Assembly: GCA_038025085.1 (NCBI GenBank)
Contig: CM076146.1
Location: forward strand, 46,143,336-46,207,335
Origin: Tetragonia tetragonoides
Taxonomy: Eukaryota > Streptophyta > Magnoliopsida > Caryophyllales > Aizoaceae
Length of the DNA stretch: 64,000 nucleotides
Reading direction: 5' to 3'
Position 1 is the first letter of the stretch, and every line of letters begins with the position of its first letter. Positions 51,763 to 63,102 of this stretch are shown one piece after another. The notes beneath the pieces were generated by a model. The model was not told where the DNA came from and did not search any database. It saw only the letters and a list, made by a program, of their open reading frames with translations. A program made the translations under genes and the position numbers.

Positions 51763-51954
51763 CATGCGGCCTACTATGGTGGTCCACCCGCTGGTGCCTC
51801 ATCTGTGAACGGCTACTTGAAGGAAGCTGCTTCTACTGGTGGTGCCCCAGGATCTGATGCAACTGGACCTTCTAATCACCAGCCTTCTGCACCTGCTTCT
51901 TCTTCTGTGACCAGCTTTGAGCCTTATAATAATAATAATCACCACCATAAATAA
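45511..51954 (+). CDS. NF-YB6: LEC1-type NF-Y transcription factor subunit B
   Basis: Three exons, 45511-45598, 50925-51235 and 51442-51954, splice in phase to 303 residues. The N-terminus is Gln/His- and Asn-rich. The histone-fold core starts at about residue 99 ([20 protein letters not shown]) and continues with [20 protein letters not shown] and [20 protein letters not shown]. The residue at the LEC1-specific position is Asp (D126 in KISDDAKET; other NF-YBs have Lys), so this is a LEC1/L1L protein, a regulator of embryo development and seed storage programmes that pairs with NF-YC and NF-YA (family knowledge). The C-terminus has a run of ten His and Asn repeats. Position fits At5g47670. 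Intron 1 is 5.3 kb and carries a CACTA-like element; intron 2 contains about 39 AT units. The exon 2 acceptor is a tandem CAGCAG, allowing one-residue variants. Confidence 0.93.
46681..50647. mobile_element. CACTA-like (EnSpm) element in NF-YB intron 1
   Basis: The left end reads ACTAGTGCAAAAATAGC and the right end, inverted, AGTGCAAAACGG, sharing AGTGCAAAA, close to CACTAGTGCAAAA ends of plant CACTA elements. Subterminal zones hold many copies of CTACTACGGTT, ACTACGACGGTT and the complement AACCGTAGTAG: about nine at 46700-46945 and five at 50480-50615. Such arrays are characteristic of CACTA transposons. TTT flanks both proposed ends, but the first C is missing on the left, so the boundaries may be off by a few bases. 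No TnpD-like transposase is visible; an RNase H-like fragment (48069-48419) looks captured. A CACTACAAGAAAA motif at 47987 may mark a nested element. Confidence 0.7.
48069..48419 (-). pseudogene. RNase H-like domain fragment inside the CACTA-like element
   Basis: The frame contains [40 protein letters not shown] and [16 protein letters not shown]. This is the first half of the RVT_3-type RNase H domain found beside plant LINE reverse transcriptases and in free-standing plant genes. The TDAA motif holds the first catalytic Asp. The second half and any reverse transcriptase are absent, so it is a fragment, probably captured by the transposon. Confidence 0.6.
50759..50782. repeat. (GTAT)n microsatellite
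   Basis: About five GTAT units in NF-YB intron 1. Confidence 0.8.
51241..51318. repeat. (AT)n microsatellite in NF-YB intron 2
   Basis: About 39 AT units begin five bases after the exon 2 donor, filling much of the 206-bp intron. Confidence 0.95.
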
Positions 51955-52217
51955 GCAGCTCTACACTACTTTTAGCTCGCTGCGCTGATGTTGTAATACC
52001 TCTCAATCTCTCATCTGTCACTCCACTCCTAACATTTTAACTGTCGGAGTTACCTATTTCTGATTGCTTCTTTAACCCCTGCTCCTTTGTTTTCTGCCCT
52101 TTTTCCTTTCAGTGCTTATTACTATTAACATTGTCATTCCGTACTCCTATATATTTATTGTCTCTCTCCATTTCCATCTTAATCTCTAAGTAGGATGATA
52201 ACATCATAATTATTCAA

Positions 52218-52220
<3 letters not shown>

Positions 52221-52277
<57 letters not shown>
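52221..52277. repeat. (AT)n microsatellite downstream of NF-YB
   Basis: About 28 AT units in the 3' flank. Confidence 0.95.
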
Positions 52278-52279
<2 letters not shown>

Positions 52280-52478
52280 AGACCAATGATCAAATTGGCA
52301 AGTACTTGGGCATGGTACTATTGGCCATATTACAACTATTCCCAATTTCCCAGCCAAATCTAATAGCAGCTAGCTTCATCCTAAAACTAAAAAAACAATT
52401 AAAATTCTCCGAGTATACGGGCCAATGAAATGTTTGAGAAACAAGTCGTGATAAAGCTAATCATTAAAAAATTAAGAA

Positions 52479-52552
52479 TAGCCCCCAGCGAGGATCGAAC
52501 TCGCGACCTTTCGCTTACGAAGCGAACGCAATACCACTATGCTATGGAGGCT
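52479..52552 (-). tRNA. tRNA-Thr (CGU)
   Basis: A 74-nt cloverleaf with acceptor AGCCTCC/GGGGGCT (one G-U) plus discriminator A, anticodon stem TTCGC/GCGAA, loop TTCGTAA (anticodon CGU) and T arm GCGAGTTCGATCCTCGC fully paired. Confidence 0.93.
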
Positions 52553-52559
52553 TTGATGA

Positions 52560-54254
52560 CATCATGTTCTACTCTGCAGCTGAAGAAACAAAATGACAGC
52601 TCTATTATTTTTTTGGTGCTAAAAGAGTACTACTATTATTCATGTCCTCTAATTGTGAATTTGTGATGTTAAACTAAGTTCCCTTTTGCCAATGTGTAGC
52701 GCTCAAAAGTCAAACCCTCATTTCTTTTTCTTTTATTTTTATTTTTCAGTCCTAATTTAGCAATTCCAAATTAAACACAAAACTTTTTATAAAATGGTGT
52801 TAAAGTGACTTTCGGTGATATACTGATATGAGGATCACTTTTTAGTGAAATAATGATCACTCCTTCTTAGAAGTGACCCTACATTTTTAGGTTGTGACTC
52901 CAATTTTTTGTGATTTGATCTCACACGTACAATACTTGCTCCAAATTAAATAGTACTACTACGAAATAGAATATGTAATTGTAGGTTGTAGTTGATGATG
53001 ACCAAGTAACGAGCAAAAAAAAAAAAACAAAAAAAAAATGATGATGACCAAGTGAACAACTCTTATTATTGTATTGAATAAGCATACAAAAATGGTTACT
53101 CAAGAAGAAATTTCATGCCATTCTTGTTTCATTTAATTTGCTGAGCTTGCACTAAATACTGGGAGTTCCCTTAAAAAAAAATTAAAGAAGGGTACTGAGT
53201 GAGAGTTAACGAAATTGATCATCTCCCCCTTTTTTTTTTCTTTTTTTTCTTTTTTTTTTTTTTTTTTGATAGTCATCTCCCAAATTTTGGATGGAGTTTG
53301 CAAGTTGTACGAAGGATACAGATCCAAATTTACTTATTTTATGCCTTGTCGTTTATGTTTTATATAATATTTTTTTGATCTTGTCGTTTATGTTTTTTTT
53401 TTGTTTTTTTTTTATCACGTTTATGTTGATCAAAGAAAATATAAATGTTGTTTAGTTCCCTTCAACTATAAAAACATAGTATACATGTTTAATGGTTTTG
53501 CACTGCTGAAGATTTTTACTCTTGTCTAACTAAGAGGACTGCTTCAGTAAGCTTAGGAGATAAAATGAGTGACGGGTCGGGTGTAAGCGGTAGGTATCGC
53601 AGAGGTCTAGTTTAGGAGGGTTTTGGAGTTTAAAGAGTTTGGGGAAGAGAGAAAGAGAGAGGGACAGAATAGGATCCATGCCCGACGTGTAGCTGCTTTG
53701 TTGATGAAGAAGTTTTGTCGCAATATGTACACTATAATGGAGCTATCAATTGCATCACGTCAAAGCACTGTCAAATGCCAACAGAACATTGATGTGTCCG
53801 GCATTGCCAATGGGATCGAACTTACTATCTGATAACAGTTAAAATGTTCACCCACAAGGCTGCATCACGATACAGCAACAAACTTGAGACACAAATCTTA
53901 AATTTCAGGGCATCGGATTCATTGGCTGATAATCATCACATGACCGATGTCCAAGAACATTAATGAAATATTTGAACGAAAAAAATCACTGCGAATCGTA
54001 CATCATAAATACCAGCAGTACGCCACAAATAAAAATCTGAAGCTGAAAAACCTCACTTTACGGCACACACAAAACAAACATTAAGCAAATTACCAGTATC
54101 ATCTAACTGCACGCCGGGCAGTAGCAAATGGCATTGAGGGTATTCTATCTACACTAGAACAGCCCCACCCCAATTGCAATAGGGATCCAGTCCACTGAAT
54201 TGCACAAATTCTCCCCTGGCATAATGTAGCATCCCAGCTAAGATTCCATCCAAA
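52560..54254. other. Intergenic, no gene seen
   Basis: Poly-A and poly-T runs (about 53019-53040, 53230-53270) and AT-rich spacer, ending in the AKR2 3' UTR. The open frame at 53623-53832 has no recognisable domain. Confidence 0.45.
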
Positions 54255-57200
54255 TCACAGGAATGCGTCTTTCTCCAGCAGTTTAAGCACCTCATGTTGA
54301 TTGTTCAGTTTTGCAACATCAATAGGTGTCTTACCATCTAGGTTCTGAAGAGTACTGCACCAGTGTAATCAACATTTTAGATGGAGAAAAAATAGCAACT
54401 TTAACAAAAGAACAAAACGGGACAAGCTAATTTGATACTTACACAGCAGCACCATTTTCCAGGAGGAGTGCTACACACTCCTTTCTCCCATAACCAGCTG
54501 CATAGTGGAGGGCAGTGTTTCTGTTCTTATCCAATGCATCCACTTTAGCCCCAGCTTCAAGAAGAACCTGGGAACACTTTGCCTGAAATATATCAAAAAC
54601 ATCAGATCCATTGCTACGCTGACATACCATGCTACATGCGACATGCACAAAACAAGACAGCAAAAAATGAAACATAACAGCAGATTACGGCTATAAGACC
54701 CAAAAGACCCAACCATTGGATGTGGCTGCTCGACATTGTTCAACTTGTTATGTACTCATCCATTCAACCATCTAGAAATCAATCATCTTACAAACTTGAT
54801 ACCAGGTTTACTACTAGTCTACTACTTCCCTTCCTAAATCTCTTTTCCATTGTGTTCTTGAACGAAGACCAAGACAAGCCTTTTTTTGCACCTTCTTCCC
54901 CGTTTTGCCCCTTATTGTGTATTAAGGTGAAAAGAGAGAGAAAAAAAAAGAAAAAAAAAGAGAGGGAAAGAGCAGCACATGGATGCAAGTGGCCCAACTT
55001 AGATGTAAGAGAGATTTTTTTCACAAAAATTGTTACCAAATGGGGAAATGGAAAGGAGAATATGGAACAACCCAAAATGAGAAGTTCAAAGGAGATTTAG
55101 AAACGGAGGGAGTATATTTGAAACCCAGAACAAGTAATTTCTCCTGATACAAGTCAAACTCTGCTTGGTACGAGTTTTAACCTGCTTTATTAGGCACTGA
55201 ATGACTGAATCATCACCATAGAGATGATAGAATAGCATGCTGCTTCATCAGTACTGAATCATCATTATCAAGCTAATATTAAAAAAGAAACCTAGTGAAG
55301 GCATATGTCTTTAAATAATGTGCCAAACTAATCAAATTCAACCGAAGCAAGGAGAACTATAGTCTATACAGTCACAAACCAGTGTGCATGTATGACAAAT
55401 TGACAGCCAAGATTGAGAAAAATTGGTACAACAGTAGCCAGCAAATAGCATTTGCTAAAAAATATTAAAATAAAGGGAACCAGATAGTGTGAGTGCCTCA
55501 ATAGCTCCTCTACAAGACTGCAATCCCATATGCTTTGCCAATTATCAGGTTCCAAGAGTCCAAAACTCCACCCTCCCTCCTCTTCTCTCTCCCCTCTCTG
55601 TTCCCTCTACTTTTATGTTCTCTTTCTTATTCCATTAAACCAGATTGGGAACATCTTTGTAAAAGGATGAATTTTCCAACAGGCAACCACAAAAAGTTGA
55701 GATACTAGATATTTATTTTCCTTTCAAATATTTTTTTTTGAAGACGATTACCATACCTCACCATATCCACAAGCAAAATGCAATGCAGTCCTGCCTTCTG
55801 AATCTTCTTCATCTTTGTCAGCACCAGCAGCTAATGCATTCTTCAAACCCTGCACAGTTGAACTCAGCATTTAGTCTCTTCGGAGTTACGAGGCATCAGG
55901 AGACAGAACCATATATCTTGCCATAACTCATAACAGTAAATGTGATCAGTCTCCAAGACTCAGCAGAAAGATCATTTATTCCTCTACAAAACATGAAACA
56001 TCTTCCATACTTGGATTTACAGACCATGGTTGATATAAATGAACAATAGTAACAGTGTAACACTACAAAAACATCCATCCTCTGCTTTTTGAACTTCCAA
56101 TGGACCACCCACTTCTCACAACAGCAATATAAAACAAACACATAGTACCACATGGGCAGCAGCAAGGTTAAGGGGAGGGTCATCCTTACCTCCACATCGC
56201 CAACACTGGCAGTGTGATGAACAATTGACTCATCTTCTTCATTTCCACCTTCCTCTGCATCATCTGCCCCCAAACGCTCAGAGGATGTTGCTGCTTCTCC
56301 TGGCCCTGCAAGACCCATCGCTTCACCCAACTTTTGAAGAACTTCTTTATCGTTCCAATACCTGAGGTAATGGAAGCCAAACACAAACAGAATGGGACAA
56401 GGAAAGAGAAAAGGAGGATGTCAAGCAGCAGTGATAGAAGTGGAACTACAATAAGGAACCAAAACTTATTAACAATCAACCTCATCATGGCTGCTGGACC
56501 ACCTGTCTCTATCTCTTGTAGAATGGGTTTCAGTGAAGGATCTTCTTTGATACGTGCCATTCGTTCTTCTAGCTGGTCCTTCTGGGCTGGATTAACCAAA
56601 TTCTCCATCATGCTGGACATTGATGGATCCTAGGAGATAATTACAATCATCTTGTTTTAGGACTGTGTCTGATGTCAGAAAATCCATATCTCCCAAGATA
56701 GGACAACTAACCTGCATTAAAGCACTACCAAGACGCTCCGCCATGGCCATAAACTGAGGATTTTCCATCACCTGCTGCATTGTGGAATAATACTGCTGTG
56801 TATCGAACTGAGGGACACTTTCTTCTTCAGCAGGAGCAGGGGCACCATGAAAAGTCTTTTGCAGCTGCTCAGCCATCTGGTTGAAAGCAGGATCTTTAGC
56901 TATCTGCTCAGCCAGCTCCTTGATGCTAGGATCCTACATTTATCACAATATATACATCAAGAGCACAGAATGAAAACTGAGAAAATTCCTAGATGCAACT
57001 ATGAAACGCTATTGGAAACAGAACCATTTTTGGAGTTATTTGCCAGTTTAGGCCCAAAACACAGACATCAGTTCCAGTGAAAGAAACTCTTTATGGAGTA
57101 AAGCCAGGAGTTACAATTGGAAAATAGTTGTGCATGCAATGAAATGACTAATGATTCATAGAAAGGTTACAAAGACTATGAAACAAATGAGGACATACAT

Positions 57201-58095
57201 TAAGCAGGCCTGACATAGCTGAGAAATCAAAAGGATTTCCTGGTCCAGCTCTTGGTGATGGTTGTGGCGCAGCAGAAGATGCTTCTGAATTGGAAACTTT
57301 GGGTTCTGGTGTACCTGAATTAAAAAGAAGAATCACAGTTGGGCATAAAAGCATGAGCAGGAATAAAATAGACAAAAGACAGAGGGAAGGAACAAAATGA
57401 TAATTGGCAGAGCCAAAAACTCACAATACTTGAAAATTATATTTTTTTACAAATCGAAGAAAGTATGTGAAGAACTTAAATTTATAGCCATAAGTTGCAC
57501 CAAAAAAAATAAAATTTATAGCCATAAGTTCAGGGTCACAAAATTCATTTTACCCTCCTTCATACCACGTTTTGATACTTGCACCCCGGATCCTGGTACT
57601 TTCAGGTACATTCTCCAAAATGGAGAAGTATACTATTCGGAAATTAGCAAGAGTTAAAGGTAAATCACCACATAATTGAAAATAGCTATTTGTTTTATTA
57701 TATAGCTTAATATGTCTACCAGTTAGGTTAATTATCAATGAATTTGTTCTACATTTATTTCCATCGGTTTATGTTGATTGGAATTAGACATTAGTGATCC
57801 AAAATTACATATAGAACGTATCATGTCTTTCAAAGTTATGACAGTATGAATTGTTTATTGGGATACTTTTATATGTTTTAGTTGTCTGAGTTGATCAAAG
57901 AATTTTCATACGACTTATAGCACGTCTAACGCTCTGTAAACAATTTTATAATAAGAAGAAAAATGCTTATAACTATGCTGTTGAATGGCTCATAACATGA
58001 GTCATGCTTTGTAAGAGAAAAAGATAAGCATCCACGTAACTTGGTGTACCTGAACTTCCTGAAGCTGGCACATCATTCCCTGAGTTTGAAGCCAT
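54255..58095 (-). CDS. AKR2: AKR2-type ankyrin-repeat chaperone for chloroplast outer-membrane proteins
   Basis: Eight coding exons, 58050-58095, 57199-57314, 56712-56933, 56481-56629, 56190-56361, 55757-55849, 54443-54582 and 54255-54354, give 345 residues; Arabidopsis AKR2A is about 342. The N-terminal part has a PEST-like Ser/Pro/Ala stretch and [20 protein letters not shown]. The middle has two STI1-like helical segments ([40 protein letters not shown]) and [21 protein letters not shown]-terminal ankyrin repeats follow ([54 protein letters not shown]). AKR2 is a cytosolic receptor that delivers tail- and signal-anchored proteins to plastid envelopes. A 5' UTR intron (58107-59030, GTAAGA donor, TTTATCAG acceptor) separates the start from a CCG/ACC-repeat leader. 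Intron 6 carries a Stowaway MITE. Confidence 0.95.
54825..55112. mobile_element. Stowaway-like MITE in AKR2 intron
   Basis: A 288-bp element between TA dinucleotides (54823-54824 and 55113-55114). The right end, inverted, CTCCCTCCGTTTCTAAATCT, pairs with the left end CTTCCCTTCCTAAATCTCTT, allowing a short gap. This is the terminal consensus of Stowaway elements (Tc1/Mariner). The interior has a GA/A-rich tract and no gene. Confidence 0.75.
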
Positions 58096-59030
58096 GATAT
58101 TGTCTTCTGATAAAATAGGAATCAAAACCATTAGATATCCAAGGATGGTGCCCCTAGATGATCTACGAGTCTAGATGCAGAAGTGTGCTAAAAGTAAAGT
58201 TAATACATGCTCACAAACTCCAATTACATGCTAACTTGCCTACAAGTCAACAGTGAAAAGATGTATTCAGCTATAATTATAGATTCAGGGTCTTTACACA
58301 TCTCAAAAATATGTATGCCTTTTGATTTCACAAGTTAATCACTGGTCATAAAAGGTGTAGAAATGGCCAAGTGGACTTAGACAGAATGACAAGCTCCACA
58401 TGATTTGTATAGGTTCAATAAAAAAACAGGTTGCTTGTTTTTTCTTTAATCTAGTTGTTCAGTCTGAGTACCTAATAGTTTGAAATCGCACTAATTCGGA
58501 TTGTGCGCACACTTCTAAATTAATTGCCTGCTCGGCAAAGAAATTAAAGGATACCTAGTAGGTCCCAATTGAACAACTCGCCAAACAAAAATACCAAATA
58601 ATTAGTAATAATAATAAAGCACAATAAAAAAGAATACATTAGTAGGTTTTAAGGCTTGATAATCGAAACAATGATCCTCCTAATTCAGAGAGGCGACAAA
58701 TCTGATAATACAATCTAGTTGTGCAGGAATTATGGAGAAATTGCATTGACAATATGTGGTTTCATCGGGGATGGGCTGATTTATCGAAACAATTGGATTA
58801 TCAAATACAAAGCGGTGAGATAATATAAAGAGAAATCAAATTGGGGAATGACAAAATATGGAAAGGATCTGTATAAATTGAAACGGAAGAGCTGATTACG
58901 TTGAGAGACCAGCAGCAGCAGATTGAGTGATAACAGTGGTGTGGATAATTTGAAAGAGAAAGCATAAAAAGTGTCAAGATAATCAAATCACATGAACCAA
59001 ATTCAATTAAATATAAATTATAAATCTTAC

Positions 59031-59046
59031 AAGTAGCGGTGGTGGT

Positions 59047-59077
<31 letters not shown>

Positions 59078-59160
59078 AGTAAAAGGTTGCAAAAAGAGTG
59101 ACAGCAGATTTAGTGAATGAATGAATTATAGAGTAGTAGTTTCTCTCTCCTCTCTCTCCT
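59031..59160 (-). other. AKR2 5' UTR exon with trinucleotide repeat
   Basis: The minus strand reads CT-rich/GA-rich leader, then (GCC)n(ACC)n (59036-59078, about 14 units) and ends GCTACTT before a GTAAGA donor at 59030. The transcription start is not determinable. Confidence 0.55.
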
Positions 59161-59480
59161 CTCTCTCTCTCCGTCTGTCCCTCTGTCTGGCCTCAAAGAG
59201 GAGATAATGGCGATGTAATCCCTTGCCAAACCCCCACGAAACCACAAAGACTTCTAGTGGGCCCCTTCTCTCCTCTTTTCTTGATATGATACTCTCTAAT
59301 TGATAAGCCTGCTTCCTCCGTATATGCGGTTCGGTCCACTTTACTGCTCTATCATCCAGTCCATAGCCCATTTACCACTCCCGAGTCCCAACCTACCTTT
59401 TTTTTTTTTTTTTGGAACAAATTTTTATATGTACTCGGTGTATATAGCATAATATATTATGTGAGTGTATTTTTCACCCA
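59161..59480. other. AKR2 promoter side, no gene seen
   Basis: Sequence upstream of the CT-rich AKR2 leader, ending in a poly-T run at about 59398-59413 that introduces the duplicated repeat. Confidence 0.4.
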
Positions 59481-62170
59481 TTGGTGTGGAGGGGGGTCAA
59501 TGTTGTGTGAAACTGTTGAACTGTGAATGAGTTTTGATTATGGAAGGTTGTGCAAAGGTCAATAGGAATTAAATCGGGTAAAGGAGGGTTGATTTCGGAT
59601 TCAGAATAGGTCAACTTTATCATTTGTTCGGATTCGATTTTATCAGTTTATATTTGAAGTCGGGTTTACCCCGATTCATCTTGATTCAATTGAGTTCGAT
59701 TATGAAATAGGTCACGTTCGAGTTTGATTACAGGTCAATACTCACGTCTTTCAATATTTTTCTAAGCTCGCGTACAACTCAAGAGAGTCAAGATTGTATT
59801 GCTTCAAATCATATTTAGGTAGGAGTCTAATAATTCAATTTCAGACATGTTGATATTAAAGGTTAATAATTATGAGCTAATTATGATAACTAGCTAGTGA
59901 ATATATAGATATACAAATTACTATTGTCGTCCAAATAGTTATATATGGATTATTGGCATCAAAATTTTCCAACTGTTAGCCGATTGCATTAACCGTTAGT
60001 TGGTGGCTATTTCTATTGGTCGTTTTGACCATCCGTTTGTTTCAGCTATTTATGTTGAAATGTTTGGCCGGATAAATTAGTTGTTAGCTGTATAAATATG
60101 TAAAAATGACATCTAAGGACATGAGCTCATTATGTTATTATCGATGTGTTGTTTGTAATTGTACACAAAGTTACAGCCTGGACAAGATGATCAATTGATT
60201 CCTAAGTTTCAATCAACTAACTTCAAAGGCTCGTCTTCTCAACCATTTAAAAACTAGCTTTCTGGGGTCAAATTAGCTAATTTGAAAGGTTATTTACCAA
60301 TTACTTAAATTAGCCATTTGATCTTCTCAAATAGTTAAGTGCACCCAAATAACTAATTTTTGGCTCAAATGACTATTTGCCAGAGTGGGTCTTATTAACC
60401 TCGTATATCGGCCATTTACCAATCCAGCCTACAATAGTTTTTTTTTTTCTTTTTCTTTTTTTTGTTGGGGGGGGGGGAGTGTGGGGAGTGTTCAATTATG
60501 TAATGGGAATTAGACCGGATTCAGATTAGGTCAACTTTATTATTTGTTCGGGTCCGATTTGATCGGTTATATTTGAAAACGGGTTTACCCCGATTTGTGT
60601 TAATTCAATTGAGTTTGGTTACAAAACTAGTTATATTCCCGTGCGATGCACGGTTTGTGTGTTAATATTAAATAAAATATTTGTAAATGTATATTTCAAG
60701 ATATCTTTCTCATATGTCATATCTGGACCATAAGTATGCAAATGTCATATCCCTTTAATATGCTACAAACCTACAATATTGCATCATTTGTAGGATAAAG
60801 TACAAAAAATACTTCGTATACAATATCTCATTTATCGTCAATCATGATATAAATCTGCTGGTTTGTATAGCAAACTTGTTTATTATTTTTATTGCAATTT
60901 ACTCCACTATCTAGTGTCCAATATCCAGTCCAATATATCACCACTACCACTAATGCAACCATACTACTATTAGTATTTTACTGCAATTTTACTGCGGTAT
61001 CCATTCCAGTAAAAACATATCATAAGTATCAAATGGATCGATTGAAATTAAGTTGGAATTTTTTGAATTGGAACTCCAAATGAATAAGCCCAAGTCAAAA
61101 CCAAAATTACAATTTGAATGTCGATCTAAATATTCACTCCAAATCGAATAGTTTGATTTGACTCAATATAGATTTTATATTTGATCCAAATAAATTTCAA
61201 CAATTACAATACATTAATTTTCCAAAATATATTAATTAACCACTTAATAGTCAAACTAATTAAATTAACCACATACATTGAATCATGAGTTAATTAAGTG
61301 TGCATCAAATTCAAAGTATGAATGTAAATCATTAATTGTTTGTATGACATGAATTACACATGTCAAATGATGATAATAGTAAGCGCCTACATGGATGCCT
61401 ACGTGTCCATTTAGCAATGTGCAACATCCACTTATATATATATAATAGATAGGTTAAGTTCGGGTTTGTTTGCAGGTCAATATTCTGGTCTTTCATTATT
61501 TTTCTAAGTCCGCGTACAACTAAAAAGAGTCGAGACTGTATTGCTTCAAATCGAATTCGGGTAGAAGTCTAATAATTCAATTTGAGACATGCATATTGAA
61601 GGTTAACAATTATGATTAATTATGATAAGTAGTGATATATAGATCTATAAATTGGGATTATTGTCATCCAAATAGTCATATTTTGGATTATTGGCATTTA
61701 AATTGTCCTAGTTGTTAGCCGATTGCATTAATTGTTAGTTGGTAGTTGCCTTTCTATTGGTCGTTTTGACCAGCCATTTGTTTTAGCTATTTTATGTTGA
61801 AATGTATGGGCGGATAAATTAGTCGTTAGCTATTTAAATATGTAAAATGACATCTAATTAATTAAGGACATGATCTCATTATGTTATTATCGATGCGTTG
61901 TTTGTAATTATACACAAGCTAAGTATTGGACAAAATGATCAATTGATTTGTGAGTTTCAATCAACTAACTTCAAAAGGCTCATCTTCTGAGCCATTTAAA
62001 AACTAGCTTTTGGGGTCAAATAAACTAATTTGAAATTTTATTTACCAAATACTTAAATTAGCCATTTGACCTTGTCAAATAGTTAAGTGCACCCAAATAA
62101 CTAATCTTTGGCTCAAATGACTCTTTGCAAAAAAAAAAAGTCTTAACCTCATACGTCGGCCACTAACAAG
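59481..62170. repeat. Tandem direct repeat, two units of about 0.9 kb
   Basis: Unit A (about 59481-60430) and unit B (about 60455-62170 minus the 823-bp Helitron) align throughout by eye. Shared landmarks are AGGTCAACTTTAT, GGGTTTACCCCGAT, TCGCGTACAACTC/CCGCGTACAACTA, GTATTGCTTCAAATC and AGTTAAGTGCACCCAAATAA. Both units start after poly-T/poly-G-rich sequence. No coding frame is visible. It may be two adjacent copies of a non-coding transposon or an LTR-like pair; no clear terminal motif was found. Confidence 0.75.
60627..61449 (-). mobile_element. Non-autonomous Helitron with defined ends and paralogous empty site
   Basis: On the minus strand the element begins TCTATTATATATATATAAG and ends CACGGGAATATAACTAG. 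CTAG fits the CTRR terminus, and eight bases before it is the hairpin CCGTGC-ATC-GCACGG (60639-60653). It sits between A and T with no target duplication, as Helitrons do. Unit A of the surrounding repeat provides the empty site: GATTATGAAATAGGTCACG there against GGTTACAAAA/TAGGTTAAG here. The 823-bp interior has no Rep/helicase gene. Confidence 0.92.
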
Positions 62171-63102
62171 TCTTCTTATTCTCCCTCAGCAATGGTGAAT
62201 AGGGTAGTGGAGTTGTTCAAGATATGATAATGATTTAGCTAACAATTTTGTGCTATTATTTATAGGCTATATTTGTTGGAAGATCACACGTAACGACATA
62301 TGAGTATGTGACTTTTTCAAAAATTAAAATAGGTGTCCAACAAATAAAATAAAGATATAACAAGGGCACATTTTAAATTTTTTGAGCAAACCCAAAAATA
62401 CTAATGTCAGACCATCAGTTCTCTGAGTTGACAATTCAACCTTCATATTAATAAAGCAAAGCACATATTCTTTATCTTCATCATATTTTTGTCGATCTAC
62501 ACTTGCCATGTATTACATATGAGTATTTAAGAAATTAAATCATACTGATAGGCACATACATGTTTTGCCAAAATTACAAAATATGCTATCACGTACCTTG
62601 TTGGCCATGTCATTGATCGACAAACGAGAATTAATGAATAAAAGCTTTCAAGTCCATTCTCATACCGTCATTGAATGAACTCCCATCCCATAATTTTTGG
62701 ACTAGTTAGTGCCCCAAATTGCCAATTCCTACTAGTTTATGTAATTCACGTCTTCCTTCAGAATATTTTTTATTCCACTTTGATGTATCAAACATTTGAT
62801 AAGATGTTACTTTTAATTGTTCAATAAGTGCAATTATTAGCTTTTTTTTAAATAATTTGATTGTTGAAGCTATGTATAGCATAGCAAAAACGAAAAAAAT
62901 AGAAAAAAAAGAAGCTACAACAAGTATATAAAACTAGAATGCAAGGGAAGTTTGCAAAAAAGATGTGGACCATGCTAGAAATTCAAAGGGTTATGGGAAA
63001 TGATGAGAGTAATAAATCCTCTTTAATGATATTTTCATCCACGAAAGTGATGATGTCCGTCTCTCAATGTCTCTCAGTCTCCCTCCTAAAATTGTTGCTA
63101 AA
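62171..63102. other. Intergenic, no gene seen
   Basis: AT-rich sequence between the duplicated repeat and the second Helitron-like end. The open frame at 62324-62509 has no recognisable domain. Confidence 0.4.
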
